Positions 43,597 through 52,445 of a stretch of DNA of 64,000 nucleotides are shown piece by piece. The stretch comes from Fidelibacterota bacterium (lineage in GTDB: Bacteria; Pseudomonadota; Alphaproteobacteria; Rhodospirillales; Rhodospirillaceae). A program made the translations under genes and the position numbers. The stretch is taken from the NCBI GenBank assembly GCA_947475295.1, contig CANJLF010000006.1, positions 1 through 64,000 of the forward strand, given 5' to 3'. Within the stretch, counting starts at the first letter, position 1, and each line of letters starts with the position of its first letter. Below the pieces are notes generated by a model, which ran no database searches, was not told the DNA's origin, and saw only the letters and a program-made list of their open reading frames with translations.

Positions 43597-44907
43597 ATGT
43601 TTAGGCTTCGTCTTTTCCTGGCCGCATGTGCGGTGTTCTGTGTCGCATACATAACGCATGCCGCGCCGGCCTTCGCGCAAGCGGCGTGCTTTCCGGAAGA
43701 TTCCCTGACTGACGATTTCGTCGTCGGCGCCCACTCGGGCACGCTGAACTGCCTCAGCAGCAAGATCAATTACACCGGCACGATCACCGCCGGCCCGCCG
43801 CAATTAGTCTTCAACCCTGTGACCGGTACCAATACCCTCCAAATTGTCAGTTATAACTCGGCATTCACCGGCAATGTGGTGGGCGACGGCACAGTCACCC
43901 TGAACGGCTCCTACAACGAGCTCACCAACCTAGGCTCGTTCACCACGGTGTTCTCATCAGGCGGAAGCCTGCTGACGACCTTCAACGGCAATACCAACGT
44001 CGCACACATCACCGGCACCTACCTCGGGCAAACCCTGAACTGCACCATCGACGGTTCCAGCGGCGGCGTTTACTTCAGCGGCGCTTGCGGTGACCTCGCC
44101 ATCGGCGGGTTCTCCGGCCTTGCCAGCGCCAAGACAAATTCCACCGGCCGCACGCAGGAAGTCGTGTTGAACAATGTTCTCGCGACACCGGTGCAGACCG
44201 AACAGGAAAAACAGGCCGAGCAGGAGCAGCCCAGCCGCGGAAATGCGCCGACGGTGCGTTTGTTCCTTGCCGACCTCTCGGTGCAGAGCAATCAGTTCGC
44301 CGGCCAGAAGTCAGCCATCACCGGCGTGACTATCGGCACGACCATCGAATTCGACAACAACCTGAAAGTCGGCGCGCTGGTCCCGGTGGATCGCCTGTTC
44401 AATCCCGGCACCGATGGTACGCGCGGTGGCGTCCTCGCCTACGCCCAATACAACTATCGCTTCCAAGGCGAATGGAGCGTCAAACCGACCATATTCGCCA
44501 ACTACATGTACACTTCACCCGACAAAGGCTCAGGCATAAGCACCTACGGCGGCGGCGGCGGCGTGTCCTTGACCCGCGACCTCGGCAATCTTGAGCCCTC
44601 GCTCGTTGGTGTTATCAATTACAACAAAGACAGTGGCGCGGGCGGCGGCGCGCAAACGTTGGCGGCGATTGGCCCACGGCTCGGCATCCGGGTCGGCGGC
44701 AACTGGGTTTATGAAATCGGCGCCATGTGGAACCAGGAGGTCACCGGTGCTGCAGCCAACGGCGAGCGGAGTTTCTATGACGCGACCGCGGGCATTTCGT
44801 ATCGGATCAGCGACACATTCCGTGTCAATGCCGCCTACAGCACGACGATTGGCATCACCCAGTTCCACTCGCACCGCTTTAGTTTCGGCGGCCGGTTTGT
44901 GTTCTAA
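43597..44907 (+). CDS. outer-membrane beta-barrel protein
   Basis: About 436 residues from ATG 43597 (GGGGG upstream; an earlier in-frame ATG lacks one). Signal peptide ends near PAFAQAAC. Residues ~30-190 are Gly/Thr/Asn-rich, likely a beta-rich passenger or surface domain. A Gln/Glu linker (TEQEKQAEQEQ) follows, then a ~200-residue barrel (YAQYNYRFQGEWSVKP...FSFGGRFVF) with a terminal Phe, the BamA recognition signal. It resembles autotransporter-type barrels but has no clear helix plug. The next OMP gene follows by 21 bp. Confidence 0.78.
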   Translation: MFRLRLFLAACAVFCVAYITHAAPAFAQAACFPEDSLTDDFVVGAHSGTLNCLSSKINYTGTITAGPPQLVFNPVTGTNTLQIVSYNSAFTGNVVGDGTVTLNGSYNELTNLGSFTTVFSSGGSLLTTFNGNTNVAHITGTYLGQTLNCTIDGSSGGVYFSGACGDLAIGGFSGLASAKTNSTGRTQEVVLNNVLATPVQTEQEKQAEQEQPSRGNAPTVRLFLADLSVQSNQFAGQKSAITGVTIGTTIEFDNNLKVGALVPVDRLFNPGTDGTRGGVLAYAQYNYRFQGEWSVKPTIFANYMYTSPDKGSGISTYGGGGGVSLTRDLGNLEPSLVGVINYNKDSGAGGGAQTLAAIGPRLGIRVGGNWVYEIGAMWNQEVTGAAANGERSFYDATAGISYRISDTFRVNAAYSTTIGITQFHSHRFSFGGRFVF

Positions 44908-44928
44908 TCCCGCATAAGGAATAACATC

Positions 44929-45600
44929 ATGCGTATTCGTTCACTCACCCTCATCGCCGCTCTCGTCACCGCGGGGCTTGGCAGCACAGCACAAGCTCAG
45001 GACGCCCCCCCGGGATTCGCGCTAGGCCTCACCGCCGGCACCACCGGCATCGGGATCAACGTGATCTTCGAGCCCACCAAGTACCTTAACCTTCGTATGG
45101 GCGCGGAATATTTCACGATCTCACACGAAATCTCGACCGATGGCGTTACCTATAACGGCACATTCAATCCGGAATCCTACGCCCTGCTGGCCGACCTCTA
45201 TCCGTTCGACAACGGCCTGCGCGTCACAGCGGGCGGCATGGTCAACCGCAACCAGGTCTCGCTTGGCGCAACGCCTTCCGGCCCGACGCAAATCGGCAAC
45301 GCTACCTATACGCCCGCCCAGATCGGGCGGCTCGATGGGGCTATTACCTTTCGCGATCTCGCCCCCTATGCCGGCATCGGCTACACCAGCGGACGCGCCC
45401 GCCGCGGCTGGGGATTCATCTCCGACGTCGGTGTGATGTTCTCGGGCCCGCCGCGGGTAAGCCTCGTCGCCTCGGGTCCGATCTCCAATGTGCAAAGCTT
45501 TGTCGATGACCTGGAACGCGAACGGGCTGAAGTCCAGGATAAGATCAAGATCGTAAAGTATTACCCAGTCATAAAATTCGGGTTGGTCTATCACTTCTAG
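44929..45600 (+). CDS. small outer-membrane beta-barrel protein
   Basis: 223 residues with a signal peptide (~1-23, GSTAQAQ). Alternating amphipathic strands (ALGLTAGTTGIGINVIFEPTKYLNLRMGAEYF) and the C-terminal GLVYHF with Phe last mark an OmpA-type or 8-10 strand barrel. No peptidoglycan-binding domain. AAGGAAT precedes the start. Likely co-transcribed with the larger barrel gene. Confidence 0.78.
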   Translation: MRIRSLTLIAALVTAGLGSTAQAQDAPPGFALGLTAGTTGIGINVIFEPTKYLNLRMGAEYFTISHEISTDGVTYNGTFNPESYALLADLYPFDNGLRVTAGGMVNRNQVSLGATPSGPTQIGNATYTPAQIGRLDGAITFRDLAPYAGIGYTSGRARRGWGFISDVGVMFSGPPRVSLVASGPISNVQSFVDDLERERAEVQDKIKIVKYYPVIKFGLVYHF

Positions 45601-45740
45601 AATAGGCGTCGGCACAGCCGCGGCCCTGTTCACATATGGGAATATTGGCGTGGCGGCGCTATTGCTGAGAGAGTAGTGCGGCAGCCGACACGTGGGCGTC
45701 GACTGTGACCGGGGTGGGACCCGGTTGGTTGGGGGTGGCG

Positions 45741-46502
45741 ATGCGGTTAAACCGGATCCTGCTGGGATTGGCGTTGTCGGTAGGCTTTGTGCTGGCGGCC
45801 TGGATTGGCGCGCCCGCTTTTGCCCAGACGCGCGACGTCAAAATTGTTGCTGCCGACGGCCGCCGGGTCGCACTGGTCATCGGCAACACTCAGTATCGCT
45901 ACGTCACACCGCTGGCCAATCCCAAAAACGACGCACGCGCCATTGCAGACAGCCTCAAGAAGCTTGGCTTCGATGTTGATGTCGGCCTCGACCTAACGAA
46001 AGCGCAGATGCAAGAAACCGTGCGCCGTTTCGGCACGCGCCTGGAAGGTGCGCAGGCGGCGGTTTTCTATTACTCCGGCCATGGCCTGCAGATTAACGGC
46101 GCCAATTACCTGGCCGCGGTCGATACCAAAATCGCCAGCGACAAAGACATCGAATACGAAGTGCTCGACGTCAGCCAAGTCTTGCGCCAAATGGAAGCGG
46201 ACAAGCGCGTCAACTTGGTGTTCCTCGACGCCTGCCGCAACAATCCTTTCGCCGAGACGCTGCAGCGCTCGATCAAGGTCGGCACCCGTGCGATCAGCAT
46301 CGGCTCGGGCCTGGCGCCTGTGGATGCCGCTGCCGGCACGCTCATCTCCTACGCCACCAAGGACGGTACGGTCGCTTCCGACGGCGTGGGAGATCATAGC
46401 CCTTTCACCCGCGCGCTGCTGGCTGAGATGTCCACACCGGGTCTTGAAGTCGGCCTCATGCTGCGGTGCGGCGTTACGCAAAAGTTTACCTTCGTAGAAT
46501 AA
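45741..46502 (+). CDS. exported caspase-like (C14) protein, truncated at C-terminus
   Basis: About 253 residues from ATG 45741, with GGGGGTGG upstream. A signal peptide (~1-29, ending PAFAQ) is followed by a complete caspase fold: RVALVIGNTQYRYVTPL, catalytic His114 in YYSGHGL, catalytic Cys165 in FLDACRNNPF. Bacterial metacaspase-like proteins of this kind usually continue after LMLRRVR...PWE.GSL; here the frame ends in an unrelated 11-residue tail after LMLR. The protease core is intact, the tail is lost, probably by deletion or insertion. Confidence 0.82.
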   Translation: MRLNRILLGLALSVGFVLAAWIGAPAFAQTRDVKIVAADGRRVALVIGNTQYRYVTPLANPKNDARAIADSLKKLGFDVDVGLDLTKAQMQETVRRFGTRLEGAQAAVFYYSGHGLQINGANYLAAVDTKIASDKDIEYEVLDVSQVLRQMEADKRVNLVFLDACRNNPFAETLQRSIKVGTRAISIGSGLAPVDAAAGTLISYATKDGTVASDGVGDHSPFTRALLAEMSTPGLEVGLMLRCGVTQKFTFVE

Positions 46503-46584
46503 ATCGTGGGATTATAGTTGGGTACCAACCCACTTGAATGGGCAAACGGCTCGGGAGAAAACGCGGTTTTGGGAGGATACGTCG

Positions 46585-47982
46585 TTGAGAGTTTTTCTTA
46601 GCGCGGCTTTTACGCCGATCGTCATGGCAGTTTTGGCATGCGGCAGCGCGCAAGCGCAGTCGGCAAGGCAAACGCCGGTTGATGCCTTCATCCCGGAGCC
46701 GATGCCTCCTTCTGTCCGCGTCGTCCAAACGGAATTAGACGGACCTCTCTTTGCCGACGCGGCGGGGAAGGTTTTTTATATTTGGCCCGCAAAGGGTCAA
46801 CGGGTTGGCCGTACCGGCGACGAAATGGGCAAGGCGCCGAATTGCGAGGATACGGTCATAAAAGTTTCCGCGGGCACAATGCCGCCGTATCCCGCCGGTC
46901 TGGAACTTCCTGAAGCAGACACACGCCCGGCCTGCACGCAAGTATGGCCGCCGTTCCTTGCCGCTAACGATTCCAAACCTGTCGGCCAGTGGAACATCGT
47001 TTCCCGCGCGAATGGCAGCAAACAATGGACGTATGAGGGCTATCCTGTTTATACGTCGGCTTTGGATCGCGAGGCCGCAGCACCCGTGGGCAGCGCGCGT
47101 ATACGGGCCAAAGGCGATTCGGGAAATCTGCGCGAACCGATCGGCCCTCTTGCCGATGTGCCTGCTCAGTTTGTCGTCGTGTCGTCTCAGACCGGCAGAT
47201 TTTTGGCCCGGGTCGATGGCCCAGTGGTTTATACGTCGGACAAAGACGCTCCCAATAAATCGAACTGCGACAAAGCCTGCCTGGGCGAGTGGCAACCCGT
47301 ATTAGCCGCGATGGCGGCGCCGCAGAGCCGCGGCGAATGGGGCGTGATCGAGCGTTCTCCCGGCGTGAGGCAATGGACATTCCGGAAAATGCCGGTTTAT
47401 ACGCGGATCGCGGATTCCGTTGACGACAAATATCGGCCTCACGGCTTTGACGGCAGCGATAAACCCGGGTGGCACATTGCCTACGTCCGCTTAGGTCCAA
47501 ATATTCCCAAGGGATTTTCGATTCAGGATACGACGCGTGGACAGGTGGTCGCTGACCCGCAAGGCCGCACCGTCTACACGCATGCCTGCATCGACGACGC
47601 CGCTGATATGCAGCCCTGCGATCACCCCAATCAGACGCAGGCTTACCGCTATGCCGTCTGCGGTCATAGCGATCCGGTGCGGTGCGTTAAGAACTTTCCC
47701 TATGTGATCGCCGAGAAGGGCGCGAAGAGCGACAACAAGACCTGGAGCGTGGTGTCCATCGATCCCGCGAGCGGCAAGTTTGCGGCGCCGGGGCAAGCGG
47801 GCGCTTTGAACGTTTGGGCTTTCCGCGATCGGCCCATCTACACCTTCATCCGCGATAAGGCGCCGGGCGACCTCGAAGGCGACGCATGGGGTGAGATGAA
47901 CGGCTTCCGCAATGGCTTCCATGCCATTTGGATGCGCGACCAATTCGGCCTTTTCAATGAAGAGACACGGAGAGACCAATGA
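46585..47982 (+). CDS. exported protein with three COG4315-like repeats
   Basis: About 465 residues from a TTG at 46585, eight bases after GGAGG and directly at a signal peptide (VFLSAAFTPIVMAVLACGSAQAQ). The mature protein has three related modules (~45-190, 205-310, 330-460), each with an F/V-A-D-x-x-G-x-x-Y/F strand, a C-x(n)-W-P/QP core (CTQVWPPF, CDKACLGEWQPVL), and an ending KQWTYEGYPVYT or RQWTFRKMPVYT. This is the secreted repeat of lipoprotein_15/COG4315, function unknown. First gene of the four-gene operon; stop overlaps the next start by 4 bp. Confidence 0.78.
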   Translation: MRVFLSAAFTPIVMAVLACGSAQAQSARQTPVDAFIPEPMPPSVRVVQTELDGPLFADAAGKVFYIWPAKGQRVGRTGDEMGKAPNCEDTVIKVSAGTMPPYPAGLELPEADTRPACTQVWPPFLAANDSKPVGQWNIVSRANGSKQWTYEGYPVYTSALDREAAAPVGSARIRAKGDSGNLREPIGPLADVPAQFVVVSSQTGRFLARVDGPVVYTSDKDAPNKSNCDKACLGEWQPVLAAMAAPQSRGEWGVIERSPGVRQWTFRKMPVYTRIADSVDDKYRPHGFDGSDKPGWHIAYVRLGPNIPKGFSIQDTTRGQVVADPQGRTVYTHACIDDAADMQPCDHPNQTQAYRYAVCGHSDPVRCVKNFPYVIAEKGAKSDNKTWSVVSIDPASGKFAAPGQAGALNVWAFRDRPIYTFIRDKAPGDLEGDAWGEMNGFRNGFHAIWMRDQFGLFNEETRRDQ

Positions 47983-49088
47983 CCCGTACGCTTCTGCGTT
48001 CCGCGACCGTTGGCCTTGGCGTAGCTTTAGCGATCAGCGCCGGTTCTTCCGCAAGCGTTGCCGAGACCGCGCTCAAGAACCGCTCGATCGGCTACGTCAT
48101 GTACCACGAGAATCGTTCGATTTATGAGACGCCGGAGAAGAAGGAATGCCCGAACGGATTTAATACGGGCCCCTCTGAGCAGATACCGCTGTGGACTCCG
48201 GGCGGCAACAAAACGGTGCTCGGCACGCAGCTCGACTATGAGGGCGAAGTGCTGTTTCCGGGAACGAGCGAAGACCGCTTTCCGTTTAACTATGTGACAG
48301 GAAACGTCGGGCTGGGTTTGAATCTGGACGGCAAGGTCGGCCCGAACGACTTCACCAGCCCCGATGGCGAGCGCGGCATCGACAACCAGTTCTATCGCGT
48401 GATGGGCTGCGTCTACAATTATCGCCACGATGGAAACACCTCGATCAATTTTCCGCGGTGGCGCTCGCAGTTTCCTTACAACGTCTATGTGATTGAGCTG
48501 ACGGACGTTGATAGTCTCGCCAACGATCCGGATGTGACCGTGACGACCTATCGCGGTACCGACAACCTGCTGACCGACGCGACCGGCATGGGCTATTTGC
48601 CGGGCGGTTCGCAGACCATCGACATGCGGTGGGGCAAGAAATTCATCCAGAAATTCCGCGGCAAGATCGTGGACGGCATGCTCACCACCGAGGCCAAGGA
48701 CTTGATCGTTCCGACAGGTTCCTATTTCACGGCGCGGGACGGCATTCCGGACATCCTGTATCGCGATATGCGTTTCAGCCTGAAGGTGAACGAAACGGAC
48801 GCGGTTGGTTATATGGGCGGTTATGTGGATGTCGAGAACTGGATCATCCACTCCTACAAAACCCGCTCCACGCCGCTCCAGATCTACGGGCAAAGCTTGT
48901 TGCCGTCGATCTACCGCGCCATGCGCAAGATGGCCGACGGCCATCCCGATCCCGAGACCGGGGCTAACACCACGCTCTCAACGGCCTTGGACGTGAAGTT
49001 CAAGCAGGTCTTCGTCAAGCACCCGGACGACGCCGTGGCGTCGGCGGGCACTAACGCCTCGACGACACTGGCCTCCGCCGGCAACTGA
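47979..49088 (+). CDS. exported protein of unknown function in the DUF1592/DUF1552 operon
   Basis: 369 residues with a signal peptide (~1-28, AISAGSSASVAE). No domain known to me. The sequence is beta-rich, with three Cys-poor blocks; readable marks are GYVMYHENRSIYETPEKKECPNGFNTGP, RGIDNQFYRVMGCVYNYRHDGNTS, and QIYGQSLLPSIYRAMRKMADGHPDPETGANT. Start overlaps the upstream stop (ATGA); next gene 21 bp away. Its constant company with the haem and DUF1552 proteins would have to be checked, but operon structure implies a shared process outside the cytoplasm. Confidence 0.75.
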   Translation: MTRTLLRSATVGLGVALAISAGSSASVAETALKNRSIGYVMYHENRSIYETPEKKECPNGFNTGPSEQIPLWTPGGNKTVLGTQLDYEGEVLFPGTSEDRFPFNYVTGNVGLGLNLDGKVGPNDFTSPDGERGIDNQFYRVMGCVYNYRHDGNTSINFPRWRSQFPYNVYVIELTDVDSLANDPDVTVTTYRGTDNLLTDATGMGYLPGGSQTIDMRWGKKFIQKFRGKIVDGMLTTEAKDLIVPTGSYFTARDGIPDILYRDMRFSLKVNETDAVGYMGGYVDVENWIIHSYKTRSTPLQIYGQSLLPSIYRAMRKMADGHPDPETGANTTLSTALDVKFKQVFVKHPDDAVASAGTNASTTLASAGN

Positions 49089-49109
49089 ACAAAATATTAG
49101 AGAACCGAT

Positions 49110-50837
49110 ATGTTTCGTATGAAAGAAAAGACATCGATCTCAAAGCGCAGGCTCACGTTCTTGCGTGGATGCGCCTTTGTCGCGCTGGCCGCATGCGCCA
49201 TCGCAGCATGTTCCGCCCCGACAGGCGTCCAGAACGATGCGGCAAGAGTCGCAACGCTTCAGGAGCCCGACACCAAAGGCGCGCCGACGAGTGTCCGCCT
49301 CGTGACTGGAGCGCAGCTGCTCAATACTGTCGCATATCTGTTCGGCCCGGATGTGAAGACCATCACGCGCTTCCCGCCCATGGAGCGGGTTGAAGGCCTG
49401 CTGCAAATCGGCGCCGGCCGCGCCGGCATCAACGACAATTATCTGGAAATCTATCGCAAGGCTTCGACGGACGTCGCCGCGCTCGTGATGGATGTGCGCC
49501 GTCGCAACTTCTTGATCGGCTGTACCCCTGCCAATCCGAACGCCGCGGACAATGCTTGCGCCACCCAATTTCTGTCGCGGGTTGGGCGCATTCTCTTCCG
49601 CCAGCCCTTGGACAAAGCCAGGACCGACGAAGTGGTGGGCATCGCGAACACCGCCGCTGACACGCTGGGCGATTTCTATTCCGGTCTGGGGATCGCCTTA
49701 GAAACGCTCCTCGTCAGCCCCAAGACGCTGTTCGTCGTGGATCGAGCCGAACCGGATCCGGCACGCCCGGGCGAACAACGTCTCGATGCCTATTCCCTCG
49801 CGTCGCGCCTGTCGTTCTTCCTTTGGAATGCCGCCCCCGACGATACGGTGCTAAAGGCGGCCGAGAGCGGCGAAATCCTGACACCGAAAGGCCGAGCCAA
49901 GATTGTCGACATGATGCTGGCGAGCCCGCGGCTTGAAAAGGGCGTGCGCGCCTTCTTCGACGACATGCTGGCCTTCGATGATTTGGAAGTTCTGGCGAAA
50001 GATCCGCAGATCTATCCGGTCTTCACCGGCAACGCGGTGGGCGACGCGCGCGAGCAAGCGCTGCGCACGATCACGGAGCTGCTGGTCACCGAGAGGAGCG
50101 ACTATCGCGATCTCTTCACGACCCGCAAGACGTTCGTTTCGCCCGCGCTCGCGGCTGTCTATCAAATGCCGACGAACAGCAGTTGGATGGCATACGAGTT
50201 TCCAAAGGACAGCCCCCGCATCGGCATTCTGACTCAGGCGGCCTTCCTCGCCGGCCATTCGCATCCGGGCCGTTCTTCGCCCACCTTGCGCGGCAAGGCG
50301 CTGCGCGAACTGCTGTTTTGCCAGAAGGTTCCGCCGCCGCCGCCGAACGTCGATTTCTCGGCGGTCGAGAACCCCGACCCGAACATCAAGACCGCGCGTG
50401 ACCGGCTGGACGTCCACCACAAGAATCCCGTATGCGCCGGTTGCCACAAGATCACCGACCCGCTTGGCCTCGCGCTCGAGAACTTCGATGGCGCCGGCCA
50501 GTATCGTGAAAACGAGAAAGGCGCGCCAATCGACGCAACCGGCGCTCTCGACGGCGTCCCTTTCAACGACCCGGCCACTTTGGGCAAAGTGCTGCATGAT
50601 AGTCCCGCTTTGACGTCATGCCTCACGCGGCGGGTCTTGTCTTACGCAACCAGCAACGCCAACGCCGATGCCGAGGTGCTCAAATATTTTAACGCGCAGT
50701 TCGGGATGCATGGCTACCGCATCCCGGATCTCCTGCGCGTGATTGCTCTCAGCGAAAGTTTTTCAAGAGTTCGTGCTCCGGAGTCCACAACCAAAACAGC
50801 AGATGCGGGGGCGTTGACGAACGCCGCCGCCAAATAA
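49110..50837 (+). CDS. haem-binding lipoprotein, DUF1595-DUF1592-DUF1588-DUF1585
   Basis: 575 residues. Lipobox-like IAAC after a basic N-terminus. Order of modules: GRILFRQPLDKARTDEV (DUF1595, ~160), LDAYSLASRLSFFLWNAAPDD (DUF1592, ~225-390), RIGILTQAAFLAGHSHPGRSSPTLRGKALRELL through CAGCHKITDPLGLALENFDGAGQYR (DUF1588, ~370-465), and LTSCLTRRVLSYAT...LLRVIALSESF (DUF1585). The c-type haem motif is Cys442-x-x-Cys445-His446. The family is abundant in Planctomycetes and myxobacteria and is always linked to DUF1552/DUF1501 partners; the substrate is unknown. Confidence 0.85.
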   Translation: MFRMKEKTSISKRRLTFLRGCAFVALAACAIAACSAPTGVQNDAARVATLQEPDTKGAPTSVRLVTGAQLLNTVAYLFGPDVKTITRFPPMERVEGLLQIGAGRAGINDNYLEIYRKASTDVAALVMDVRRRNFLIGCTPANPNAADNACATQFLSRVGRILFRQPLDKARTDEVVGIANTAADTLGDFYSGLGIALETLLVSPKTLFVVDRAEPDPARPGEQRLDAYSLASRLSFFLWNAAPDDTVLKAAESGEILTPKGRAKIVDMMLASPRLEKGVRAFFDDMLAFDDLEVLAKDPQIYPVFTGNAVGDAREQALRTITELLVTERSDYRDLFTTRKTFVSPALAAVYQMPTNSSWMAYEFPKDSPRIGILTQAAFLAGHSHPGRSSPTLRGKALRELLFCQKVPPPPPNVDFSAVENPDPNIKTARDRLDVHHKNPVCAGCHKITDPLGLALENFDGAGQYRENEKGAPIDATGALDGVPFNDPATLGKVLHDSPALTSCLTRRVLSYATSNANADAEVLKYFNAQFGMHGYRIPDLLRVIALSESFSRVRAPESTTKTADAGALTNAAAK

Positions 50838-50850
50838 GGGAGATAAAGCC

Positions 50851-52179
50851 GTGACCCATATGAATAGACGTCGCGTACTGCGAGGCATACTGAACGGCGG
50901 CGCCGTGACCGTTGGCTTGCCGCTTCTCGATTGTTTCCTCAATACCAACGGCACCGCGATGGCGGACGGCAAGCCGCTGCCGATCGCATTCGGCACCTGG
51001 CATTGGGGCTTGGGTATCGCGAGAAACGTCTTCGAACCCAAAACAACCGGGCTGAATTATGAGCTGACCCAGCAGTTGCTGCCGCTGAAAGACGTGAAGC
51101 AGCACATCAACGTGCTCACGAATTTCACCGCGTTCCGGGACTCCGCGCCCGCGATCTGTCACCACACGGGCTGGGTTATCGCGCGCTCGGGTAATGCTCC
51201 CAGGACCAACGGCGACGTCGTGGAAACGATCGACGTCACGACGGCCGCCCGTATCGGCCGGACCACACGCTTCAAGATCCTGGCCGCCTCGGCTGTCAAC
51301 AACGTCCGCGAAACGTTCTCCTACGACAATCCGACGACGCCGAATACCGCCGAGACCTCGGCGCTCGGTCTGTATACGCGTATTTTCGGGCCGGATTTCC
51401 AGGACCCCAACGCGCCGACCTTTACGCCGAATCCCGCCGTCATGGTGCGCAAGAGCGCGCTCTCGGGCGTCATGAACGATATCAAGGATGTCGAAAAGGT
51501 GGTCGGCGCCGAAGATAGGGCGCGCATGGATCAGTATTTCACGGCCGTGCGCCAGGTCGAGCGGCAATTCGAGCAACGCCTCACTAAGCCCGAGCCCATC
51601 GCCGCGTGCCATTCTCCGAAGGCGCTTGGCGAAGACATCAAGATCGGCACCGAAGTGGAATTGGTGAGCTCGCGCCACAAGACCATGGCGAGCCTGATGG
51701 CGATGGCCGTGGCCTGCGATCAGACGCGCGTGTTCAACCTGTACTACGGCGGCTTCGATCATACCAAGCTGGGCTACGAGAAGCCCCACCATGCCTGCAC
51801 GCATGAAGAGCCGATCGATGAAAAGCTGGGGTACCAGATCAACCACGCCTGGTTCACCATGCGCTCCATCCAAGCCTGGGCGGAATACGTCAAAGTGCTC
51901 GCCGACTTCAAGGAAGGCGGCGGCTCCTTGCTTGATCGCGTTCTGGTCATGGGCACCACCGACGTGGGCGAAGCGCGCATCCACTCCATCGACCACCTGC
52001 CCATACTTATGGCGGGCCGCGCCGGCGGTAAGGTCAAGACCGGCTACCATGTGGATGGCGGCGGCACGTCTATCGCGCGCATCGGCTACACGGCAATGCG
52101 TGTCATGGGCCTCGACATTCCCAACTGGGGAACCAACAGCAACAACACGTCCAAGGAATTGGGCGAAATCCTCGTCTAG
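50851..52179 (+). CDS. DUF1552 protein with Tat-type signal
   Basis: 442 residues from GTG 50851, with GGGAG nine bases before. An NRRRVLRGILNGG motif followed by hydrophobic AVTVGLPLLDCFL is a twin-arginine signal. The DUF1552 body shows FGTWHWGLGI, HHTGWVIARSGN, SRHKTMASLMAMAVACDQTRVFNLYYGGFDHT and MGTTDVGEARIHS. Tat export suggests folding with a cofactor in the cytoplasm. It is the standard partner of the DUF1592/1588/1585 protein encoded 13 bp upstream. Function unknown. Confidence 0.88.
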   Translation: MTHMNRRRVLRGILNGGAVTVGLPLLDCFLNTNGTAMADGKPLPIAFGTWHWGLGIARNVFEPKTTGLNYELTQQLLPLKDVKQHINVLTNFTAFRDSAPAICHHTGWVIARSGNAPRTNGDVVETIDVTTAARIGRTTRFKILAASAVNNVRETFSYDNPTTPNTAETSALGLYTRIFGPDFQDPNAPTFTPNPAVMVRKSALSGVMNDIKDVEKVVGAEDRARMDQYFTAVRQVERQFEQRLTKPEPIAACHSPKALGEDIKIGTEVELVSSRHKTMASLMAMAVACDQTRVFNLYYGGFDHTKLGYEKPHHACTHEEPIDEKLGYQINHAWFTMRSIQAWAEYVKVLADFKEGGGSLLDRVLVMGTTDVGEARIHSIDHLPILMAGRAGGKVKTGYHVDGGGTSIARIGYTAMRVMGLDIPNWGTNSNNTSKELGEILV

Positions 52180-52194
52180 CTTCAAAGGCGCGGG

Positions 52195-52225
52195 GACCCG
52201 AGCGGATTTCATATTCGCTCGGGTC
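52195..52225 (+). repeat. hairpin after the DUF1552 gene
   Basis: Inverted repeat gacccgagcg / cgctcgggtc around an 11-base loop, 15 bp after the DUF1552 stop codon. No T-run follows directly. It probably protects the mRNA 3' end or assists the strong terminator 18 bp further on. Confidence 0.7.
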
Positions 52226-52242
52226 TTGCCGGCAAAATAACG

Positions 52243-52275
52243 AACCCCCTGCGCCCGTTGGCCAGGGGGTTTTTT
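52243..52275 (+). terminator. intrinsic terminator of the DUF1592/DUF1552 operon
   Basis: Stem aaccccct / agggggtt (52243-52250 and 52264-52271) directly followed by a T-run. It is a canonical Rho-independent terminator on the plus strand and closes the four-gene operon. Confidence 0.93.
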
Positions 52276-52445
52276 ATTTGGCTCGCCCCGCATGCGGCTG
52301 AGCCCAAAACATTCAGTGAGTATGTATGCAATGTCGGCTTAGCCAATCGCGAGCGCAGCGCGTGGCATGAAAGAGCGTTGGGTCGATAGGCAAGCGTGAT
52401 ACTGTGGAGCGATTAGACGCCAGCAATAAATTCGGGGGATTTCCA

